The notes under the pieces: model-generated | The model's database searches: none | Told to the model about the DNA's origin: nothing | Seen by the model: only the letters and a program-made list of their open reading frames with translations | Made by a program: the position numbers and the translations under genes | Assembly (NCBI GenBank): GCA_029248915.1 | Contig: JAQWIK010000079.1 | Span: forward strand, 1 to 64,000 | Origin: Paracoccaceae bacterium | Lineage (GTDB): Bacteria; Pseudomonadota; Alphaproteobacteria; Rhodobacterales; Rhodobacteraceae | Direction of reading: 5' to 3' | DNA length: 64,000 nt | Part shown: piece by piece, positions 58,173-64,000 of the stretch | Layout of the letters: each line of letters starts with the position of its first letter | Numbering within the stretch: the first letter of the stretch is position 1

Positions 58173-58925
58173 ATGTCAAAAACTCTTAACAAAGAAACTC
58201 ATTTTGGCTTTGAGACTATTAACGAAAAAGAAAAAGCTGGACGTGTCCAAGGGGTCTTTAATTCTGTTGCATCGAAATATGATGTGATGAACGATGTAAT
58301 GTCACTTGGAGTTCACCGTATCTGGAAGGATATGATGATGGACTGGCTTGCGCCAAGGTCTGATCAAAAACTTTTAGATGTAGCGGGTGGAACAGGTGAC
58401 ATCGCATTCAGATTTTTAAAACGTTCAGGCTTTGGGCACGCTACCGTTTTAGATTTAACCTCATCTATGCTAACTGAGGGTCAAAATCGAGCAGAAGCTG
58501 AACAGATGGTCAACCAGATTGATTGGGTGGTCGGCGATGCCATGCACTTGCCATTTGAAGACAATGTATTTGACGTTTACACAATAAGTTTTGGTATCCG
58601 TAATGTTACACGGCCCCAAGAAGCTCTGGAAGAAGCCTATAGGGTATTAAAGCCAGGTGGACGTATTATGGTTCTTGAATTTTCTCAGATTCCAGTACCA
58701 TTAGGCCAATGGTTTTATGATCGTTATTCATTCAACTTTATACCTAAGATGGGTGAAATAATTACTAATGATCGTCATAGCTATCAATATTTAGTTGAAT
58801 CAATTAGAAAATTTCCAGATCAAGAGACTTTTTTAGGAATGATTAAAAGCGCTGGTTTTGAAAATGCAAAATATCGAAATCTATCATTAGGGATAGCCTG
58901 TTTACACTCAGGTTGGAAGATTTGA
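58173..58925 (+). CDS. ubiE: Demethylmenaquinone/2-methoxy-6-polyprenyl-1,4-benzoquinol methylase UbiE
   Basis: SAM-dependent C-methyltransferase of ubiquinone (and menaquinone) synthesis. [16 protein letters not shown] opens the protein; motif I is [14 protein letters not shown] at 67-80; [16 protein letters not shown] and [13 protein letters not shown] follow. AGGAAG lies six bases before ATG 58173, so I prefer it to ATG 58167. The product has 250 residues. ubiB follows three bases later, so the two ubiquinone genes share a transcript. Confidence 0.96.
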   Translation: MSKTLNKETHFGFETINEKEKAGRVQGVFNSVASKYDVMNDVMSLGVHRIWKDMMMDWLAPRSDQKLLDVAGGTGDIAFRFLKRSGFGHATVLDLTSSMLTEGQNRAEAEQMVNQIDWVVGDAMHLPFEDNVFDVYTISFGIRNVTRPQEALEEAYRVLKPGGRIMVLEFSQIPVPLGQWFYDRYSFNFIPKMGEIITNDRHSYQYLVESIRKFPDQETFLGMIKSAGFENAKYRNLSLGIACLHSGWKI

Positions 58926-58928
58926 GCG

Positions 58929-60461
58929 ATGCGTGGCCCACATAATATTTTCAGGTTAATTCGAACTGGGGCAACATTAGAGAGAACGGGAGCTATGTCC
59001 ATAGTTCTAGAGGCTTTAAATGCGCCAAGGCCTCTGCGGATAATAGCTCGCTTGCTATGTTGGCCAATAAAATGGCTTGGTCTGCGAGGTGACAAATCAA
59101 TGCCTGCTGTTACTAGAGCTTTGTCTGCATTGGGGCCCGCTTACATAAAATTTGGTCAGATTTTATCAACCCGACCCGACTTGGTTGGTGGAGAGCTGGC
59201 CAACCAGTTACGCGTTCTTCAAGACCAATTGCCGCCATTTTCTGTAGAAGAGGCGAAAAAAACTTTTTTCAATGAAACAGGTTTGTTAGCTGATGAAACT
59301 TTTGATAATTTTAGTGAGGCTATCGCGGCAGCTTCTATAGCTCAAGTTCACAAGGTGCGCGTTCGCGAAACGCAGGAAGAATTGGCTGTTAAGGTGCTCA
59401 GGCCGGGAATAGAAAAAGCATTTCGTCAAGATGTTGATGCTTTTTATTTGATTGCAGGACTAGTAGATTTTTTTGCACCTTTCGCCAGGCGTTTACGGCC
59501 AGTCGAAGTTATTGAGCATTTTGAGGGAATAGTTTTAAGCGAATTGGACCTTCGACTTGAAAGCTCATCTGCCTCAAAATTTAAAGATACCACAAAGGCT
59601 GATACCGGATTCAACGTTCCATCAGTAAATTGGAAATTGTCTGGTAAAAGGGTAATGACAATGTCTTGGGTTGAGGGTATTCCTCTTGGTGATTTAAATT
59701 CTCTTGAAAAATCTGGTCATGATAAATTTGCGTTGGGTGAACGGGTCTTACAACTTTTTTTAAACCATGCGCTTAGGGATGGGTTTTTTCATGCTGATAT
59801 GCACCAAGGCAATCTAAAGGTTAATTCAGATGGAGAAATAATCGCCTACGATTTTGGTATAATGGGTTACATTGATGAATACACCAGACGGGTTTATGCC
59901 GAAATTTTATATGGTTTCATTAAAAGAGATTATAAAAGAGTAGCAGAAGTACATTTTGAAGCAGGCTATGTACCAATAGATAGAGATGTGGAAGACTTTG
60001 CTGATGCTTTGCGTGCTGTAGGTGAGCCTATTTTTGGAATGGATGCAGCTAATATTTCGATGGGCAAGCTTCTTACCTATCTTTTTGAAGTGACTGAAAG
60101 GTTTGGAATGGAAACTCGTACAGAGTTGATTTTATTGCAGCGTACAATGGTTGTTGTTGAAGGTGTGTCTCGATCTTTAAACCCAAATATTAATATATGG
60201 AAAACAGCTCAACCAATTGTTGAAAATTACATACGGAAAAGTATTGGTCCGAAGGCCGTTTTTAAAGATATTCTACAGACGGTGAGAGTTGTGGCCCGGT
60301 TTGGGCCAAGGCTGCCAAATCTTGTTGAAAAAATCTTGCTAGACCATTCCGAAAAACAAGAAAAAAAGCCAACTGGCTTTGCTACCTTACCCTATGTTTC
60401 AATTGCAATTATTTCGGCATTCTTAGGTGCGCTAGCAGTAAATTTACTATCTAACTTCTAA
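58929..60461 (+). CDS. ubiB: Ubiquinone biosynthesis ABC1-type kinase-like protein UbiB
   Basis: Atypical kinase or ATPase needed for ubiquinone synthesis, probably extracting lipid precursors from the membrane; it is not the 6-hydroxylase that databases often name. The family-specific KxGQ motif is in YIKFGQILSTRPDLVG; the alanine-rich loop is AAASIAQVHKV; HADMHQGN and AYDFGIMG are catalytic and metal-binding. One transmembrane helix closes the C terminus (about 487-508). The 510-residue length is normal. Its stop overlaps gshA in CTAA. Confidence 0.95.
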   Translation: MRGPHNIFRLIRTGATLERTGAMSIVLEALNAPRPLRIIARLLCWPIKWLGLRGDKSMPAVTRALSALGPAYIKFGQILSTRPDLVGGELANQLRVLQDQLPPFSVEEAKKTFFNETGLLADETFDNFSEAIAAASIAQVHKVRVRETQEELAVKVLRPGIEKAFRQDVDAFYLIAGLVDFFAPFARRLRPVEVIEHFEGIVLSELDLRLESSSASKFKDTTKADTGFNVPSVNWKLSGKRVMTMSWVEGIPLGDLNSLEKSGHDKFALGERVLQLFLNHALRDGFFHADMHQGNLKVNSDGEIIAYDFGIMGYIDEYTRRVYAEILYGFIKRDYKRVAEVHFEAGYVPIDRDVEDFADALRAVGEPIFGMDAANISMGKLLTYLFEVTERFGMETRTELILLQRTMVVVEGVSRSLNPNINIWKTAQPIVENYIRKSIGPKAVFKDILQTVRVVARFGPRLPNLVEKILLDHSEKQEKKPTGFATLPYVSIAIISAFLGALAVNLLSNF

Positions 60462-61828
60462 TAACTATATTCTTTGAATATTTTAGTTAAATCTTTGTCC
60501 CAAGAACCATGATATTTTTCAAGTAACTCATCCGCAGAGCTTTTTCTTTTTTCAATATTTTCTTTAAGGGACTCTAAAAAATGAGACTCGTCGGAATATA
60601 ACCCATTAGCGCTAGCTCTGGCTCTCTGTTTTAATCCAATCTCTGAGATCAGCACGGCTTCTTTGGCTAGATCAATTAATTTTAGGTTTCCAACAGAACC
60701 ATTTAGCCCATCTTTTGCGGCGGCTATTCTTAAATTTTCCCGATCATCTTCATCCCAGCTTTTTACTATATCCCATGCGGCATCCAAAGAACTTTGATCG
60801 TAACAAATACCGACCCAGAAAGCTGGTAAGGCGCATAGGCGATGCCATTGACCAGCGTCTGCACCTCTCATTTCTATAAATGTTTTCAACCGTGCTTCTG
60901 GAAAGATTGTTGTTAAATGATCTGCCCAATCATCAAGTGTTGGCAACTCACCAGGCAAAGCTGGAAGCTCCCCTTTCATAAAATCCCTAAATGATTGTCC
61001 AAGGGCATTGATGTAATTCCCGTTGCGATAAACGAAGTACATTGGAACATCTAATGCATACTCCGCCCAGGCTTCGAAACCGAAGCCTTCATTGAAAACA
61101 AATGGTAGCAATCCCGTTCTCTGCGGATCTAAGCTACGCCAAATTCTGCTCCTCCAACTCTTGTGCCCGGTAAGGTTTCCATCAAAAAAAGGTGAGTTTG
61201 AAAAAAGTGCAGTAGCGACAGGTTGTAGTGCCAATGCAACACGCATTTTCTGAACCATGTCTGGTTCTGAGGAAAAGTCTAAATTTACCTGTACGGTGCA
61301 TGTTCGAAACATCATTGACTTTCCCATAGTGCCGACTTGGTCCATGTACTCACTCATTAACCTATATCGACCTTTGGGCATGATTGGCATCTCATCATGC
61401 TTCCAGTGCGGCGCAGCTCCTAAGCCTATGAACCCAATATTTAGCTTATCAGCAATTGATTTAACCTCTGATAAATGGTCATTCACTTCATCACATGTCT
61501 GGAATACTGTTTGGAGTTGAGCGCCCGAAAGCTCTAGTGCTCCTCCTGGTTCTAATGAAACATTTGCTCCATTTTTAGAAAGGCCTATTATGTTATTGTT
61601 TTCTTTAATTGGTGCCCAACCATATTCACTCTCTAATCCTTTTAGGATCGCAAGAATTGATTTATTTCCTTCATATGGAATAGGTAATAAGGTCTCTTTA
61701 CAGTAACCAAACTTTTCGTGCTCTGTTCCGATACGCCAATCTGATTTTGGCTTACAGCCGGAGGCTAAGTATTCAATAAGTTGATTATAGTTTTCTATTC
61801 GGCCTCCACCTGATTGTGGTATAGACAT
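60458..61828 (-). CDS. gshA: Glutamate-cysteine ligase (plant/alphaproteobacterial type)
   Basis: Joins glutamate and cysteine, the first step of glutathione synthesis. The 456 residues belong to the class shared with plants: WRIGTEHEKFGY near 33, EPGGALELSGAQ, RYRLMSEYMDQVG and MRGADAGQWHRLCALPAFWVG. GGAG lies six bases before ATG 61828; an upstream TTG at 61840 would add four residues. It is separated from rsmE on the same strand by 110 bp. The convergent ubiB overlaps its end by four bases. Confidence 0.95.
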   Translation of the reverse strand: MSIPQSGGGRIENYNQLIEYLASGCKPKSDWRIGTEHEKFGYCKETLLPIPYEGNKSILAILKGLESEYGWAPIKENNNIIGLSKNGANVSLEPGGALELSGAQLQTVFQTCDEVNDHLSEVKSIADKLNIGFIGLGAAPHWKHDEMPIMPKGRYRLMSEYMDQVGTMGKSMMFRTCTVQVNLDFSSEPDMVQKMRVALALQPVATALFSNSPFFDGNLTGHKSWRSRIWRSLDPQRTGLLPFVFNEGFGFEAWAEYALDVPMYFVYRNGNYINALGQSFRDFMKGELPALPGELPTLDDWADHLTTIFPEARLKTFIEMRGADAGQWHRLCALPAFWVGICYDQSSLDAAWDIVKSWDEDDRENLRIAAAKDGLNGSVGNLKLIDLAKEAVLISEIGLKQRARASANGLYSDESHFLESLKENIEKRKSSADELLEKYHGSWDKDLTKIFKEYSY

Positions 61829-61938
61829 CAAGAACTCCAAATTTATGCTTCAGAGAGCCTTGCGGCATTTTTCTATTAAGGTCAATGGATCTATTTATGT
61901 AACTGAGAAAATTTCCCGCTTAACGTTAAAAACCGTTT

Positions 61939-62661
61939 CTAGATCCAATCACCAAAATTTGATTGCCAAAGCGTTAAAGCTGAAACAACAGCAGTATCGG
62001 CTCGTAAAATTCGCGGTCCTAAACTTACAGAGAAGGTTTTTGGGTGTTTTAAAAAGTGATTTTTTTCATTTTGTGAAAATCCACCTTCCGGGCCTATAAA
62101 TATTGCCCAGGCTCCATTTGGAAAACTAGACAAATTTCTTATTGGTTTTAAGTTATCTTCATTACAAAAAAAAATATTCCGGGCTTCTGGCCAATTTTCT
62201 AATGTATCAATTAGCTTACAAATTGTGTGGACTTTAGGAACATAAGTTCCACCACATTGCTCTGCAGCTTCTATTGCGTGTGCTTGCAGCCGGCTCTGAT
62301 TAATTCTTTCTGAATTAGTAAACTCGCTATGTGTTGGAAATATTTTGGCTACTCCAAGTTCGGTAGCTTTTTCGACAATAAAATCGGTGCGGGATTTTTT
62401 GATAGGTGAAAAAAATAACCAAACATCAGGTGGAGCCAAAGACGGTCGTATTTTATTTAAGCATCGCAACCGAACAACGCGCTTGCTTCCACTAATTATC
62501 TCTGCGAGCCATTCACCATCACTGTTGTTAAAGATCAGGATATGGTCGCTGACTTTTTGTCGCATTACAGCAAAAAGGTAATTTGCTTGATTACGCTCCA
62601 AAGAAATGATTTGTGCGTCACAAAGTTGATCTCTTACATATAGTCGTATTTTTGGATCCAT
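61939..62661 (-). CDS. rsmE: 16S rRNA (uracil1498-N3)-methyltransferase RsmE
   Basis: SPOUT-family methyltransferase that makes m3U1498 in 16S rRNA. RLYVRDQL near the N terminus starts the PUA-like domain. The C-terminal trefoil knot has KATELGVAKIFPTHSEF, EAAEQCGGTYVP, AIFIGPEGGFSQNE and SLGPRILRADTAV. I start at ATG 62661 (240 residues), since homologues begin just there; an upstream frame adds ten unsupported residues. Its start codon is 11 bp from the start of divergent ubiA. Confidence 0.94.
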   Translation of the reverse strand: MDPKIRLYVRDQLCDAQIISLERNQANYLFAVMRQKVSDHILIFNNSDGEWLAEIISGSKRVVRLRCLNKIRPSLAPPDVWLFFSPIKKSRTDFIVEKATELGVAKIFPTHSEFTNSERINQSRLQAHAIEAAEQCGGTYVPKVHTICKLIDTLENWPEARNIFFCNEDNLKPIRNLSSFPNGAWAIFIGPEGGFSQNEKNHFLKHPKTFSVSLGPRILRADTAVVSALTLWQSNFGDWI

Positions 62662-62672
62662 AGAGGCACCAT

Positions 62673-63638
62673 ATGTCGCAAAACTCAACAAAGCCAGATA
62701 AACCCGGCCAAGTTGCAGATGCCGTTAAAGGTAACTGGGTAGACAATTTAGCACCAATTAAACTGAGACCGTATTTGCGATTATCGCGGGCAGATCGTCC
62801 AATTGGAACTTGGTTGTTATTAATACCATGTTGGTGGGGGTTATTAATTGGCATTCTAGAAGATGAAAAACTTTTTGCTAATGATTTTTGGCTGTTTTTT
62901 TCATGTGCTGTTGGAGCCTTGTTAATGCGCGGTGCTGGTTGTACGTGGAACGATATATCAGACAGAAAAATCGATGGGGCAGTTGAAAGAACAAGATCTA
63001 GGCCAATACCCTCGGGACAAGTTACTCTAATTCAAGCAATTGCTTGGATGTTGATGCAAATTGGTTTAGCAGGCTTTATCTTGCTAAGTTATAACCTTAG
63101 TTCAATAATATTGGGATTCAGCTCATTATTATTGGTGGCAATTTATCCGTTTGCAAAAAGATTCACCTGGTGGCCACAAGTGTTTTTAGGGCTAGCCTTC
63201 AACTGGGGAATACTTTTGCTATTTGTCGCCCACACTGGTGGCTTAAGCTGGCCAATTATTTCTTTATATATAGCTGGAATTTTTTGGACCTTATTTTATG
63301 ATACAATTTACGCCTACCAGGATACTCAAGATGACTTGCTTATAGGTGTAAAATCAACAGCTATCTTATTTGGCCAAGATGCAAAAAAATGGCTAATTAT
63401 TTTTATAATATTTTGTATTTCTTTGATGGTGGCCTCTGTTTTTATAGTGACTCAGGACAGAACAATTTTGTCAAAAATTATTTCCTTTTTCGGCGTGTTT
63501 ATTTTCTTTCTTCATTTATGTTTTCAATGGCAAAATTTTGATGCTCAAAACAATAAAGTTTTATTAAATCTCTTTCGCTCTAATCGAAACGCAGGGTTAA
63601 TTTTTACAATTTTTCTTTGTTTGGCGATTTGGGTTTGA
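62673..63638 (+). CDS. ubiA: 4-hydroxybenzoate polyprenyltransferase UbiA
   Basis: Integral-membrane prenyltransferase that attaches the polyprenyl tail to 4-hydroxybenzoate in ubiquinone synthesis. About eight transmembrane helices follow a soluble N terminus of 45 residues. The two Asp-rich motifs are NDISDRKIDG (about 98-107) and DTIYAYQDTQDD (about 211-222), which bind the Mg-diphosphate. The 321-residue length is typical for this order. AGAGG lies six bases before the ATG and directly abuts the rsmE start codon on the other strand. Confidence 0.95.
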   Translation: MSQNSTKPDKPGQVADAVKGNWVDNLAPIKLRPYLRLSRADRPIGTWLLLIPCWWGLLIGILEDEKLFANDFWLFFSCAVGALLMRGAGCTWNDISDRKIDGAVERTRSRPIPSGQVTLIQAIAWMLMQIGLAGFILLSYNLSSIILGFSSLLLVAIYPFAKRFTWWPQVFLGLAFNWGILLLFVAHTGGLSWPIISLYIAGIFWTLFYDTIYAYQDTQDDLLIGVKSTAILFGQDAKKWLIIFIIFCISLMVASVFIVTQDRTILSKIISFFGVFIFFLHLCFQWQNFDAQNNKVLLNLFRSNRNAGLIFTIFLCLAIWV

Positions 63639-63698
63639 TTGCACTAATGTTTACTTCGGCGTATTAAATGATCTGATAAAGTTATTTCGTGAGATGTA

Positions 63699-64000
63699 AT
63701 GCGCGTACCAAAGATATTTTGGAATTATTTTTCCTTTTTTTCTGCGGCTGTAGTTTCAGTACTATTAGCGACTATGGCTGTAGACTTTATTGAAAATACT
63801 TCTCGTGTTCAGATCAAGAAAGAGCTGCTAGCTGGTGGAGTTAATTGGGCTGATGTAGAAACAATAGGTTTGCAAGTTTTTTTAATTGGAAACGCCCCAG
63901 ACGAAGCTAGCAGATTTAATGCTATAAGCCTCGCAGGCAATGTGATTGATGCCGAACGTTTAATCGATCAAATGAACATTGTTGATAATTCAAATATCAA
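63699..64000 (+). CDS. OmpA-family outer-membrane protein, 5' part (cut by window end)
   Basis: ATG 63699 opens a frame that stays open to the last base (100 codons visible). The N terminus, MRVPKIFWNYFSFFSAAVV, carries a signal or anchor helix, followed by GGVNWADVETIGLQVFLIG and GNAPDEASRFNA, then VIDAERLIDQMNI. This matches the first, BON-like part of a Roseobacter-type OmpA-family protein found downstream of ubiA. The peptidoglycan-binding OmpA domain would lie beyond the window, so assignment rests on the N-terminal third only. Confidence 0.72.
   Translation, partial: MRVPKIFWNYFSFFSAAVVSVLLATMAVDFIENTSRVQIKKELLAGGVNWADVETIGLQVFLIGNAPDEASRFNAISLAGNVIDAERLIDQMNIVDNSNI

Overview
This 64-kb window is chromosomal housekeeping DNA from an alphaproteobacterium, most likely a low-G+C member of the Rhodobacterales (Roseobacter side). 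Reasons: the block rho-mnmE-mnmG-rsmG-parA-parB next to a candidate oriC; the redox regulators RegB/SenC/RegA close to ahcY; AddAB instead of RecBCD; HrcA-GrpE; a COG4223/HemY pair after hemD; and the dnaA-dnaN-recF-gyrB cluster set apart from the origin. The DNA is visibly AT-rich (below 40% G+C by eye). Genes are packed tightly, with many 1-14 bp overlaps. I see no insertion sequence, prophage, CRISPR array, tRNA or rRNA.

Layout. 1-429: AT-rich non-coding DNA with clustered DnaA-box-like sites, a plausible oriC. 430-7189 (+): rho, tRNA-modification genes mnmE/mnmG, rsmG and parAB, with two perfect parS sites inside the operon. 7201-9672 (-): hemW, rdgB, rph. 9785-11419 (+): hrcA, grpE. 11416-14787 (-): mutS, then a secreted msrA. 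14925-19033: an accessory metabolic patch (class IV aminotransferase, sulfotransferase-like protein, FAH-family hydrolase, opposing BKACE/DUF849, EamA exporter). 19030-20133 (-): aroC. 20247-23550 (+): a TPP riboswitch and the thiBPQ thiamine importer. 23554-34167 (-): regB, tsaE, addB, addA, trxA, hslV, hslU. 34255-35516 (+): senC, regA. Then an HD hydrolase (-), ahcY (+), gpsA-tsaD (-).

39764-49359 (+): hemD, a mitofilin-like membrane protein, hemY, yggT, a possible 29-residue membrane peptide, yaaA, family II pyrophosphatase, HAD phosphatase, MaoC hydratase, ribF, a cysteine-cluster protein and threonine aldolase. 49369-58055 (-): gyrB, recF, dnaN, dnaA, rpsT, enoyl-CoA hydratase, mutM. 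58173-63638: ubiE-ubiB (+), gshA and rsmE (-), ubiA (+). The window ends inside an OmpA-family gene (from 63699).

The genes serve replication and segregation (oriC/parS/ParAB, DnaA/DnaN/GyrB), repair (MutS, MutM, AddAB, RecF), proteostasis (HrcA/GrpE, HslUV, TrxA, MsrA), tRNA modification (MnmEG, TsaD/TsaE), redox control and respiration (RegBA, SenC, UbiABE, HemW/HemD) and thiamine uptake. Nothing here is clearly an undescribed defence or mobile system. The best leads are the aminotransferase/sulfotransferase operon, perfect palindromes inside rsmG, addB and recF, a possible small membrane protein before yaaA, and the absence of the amgK-murU pair usually found between tsaE and addB.
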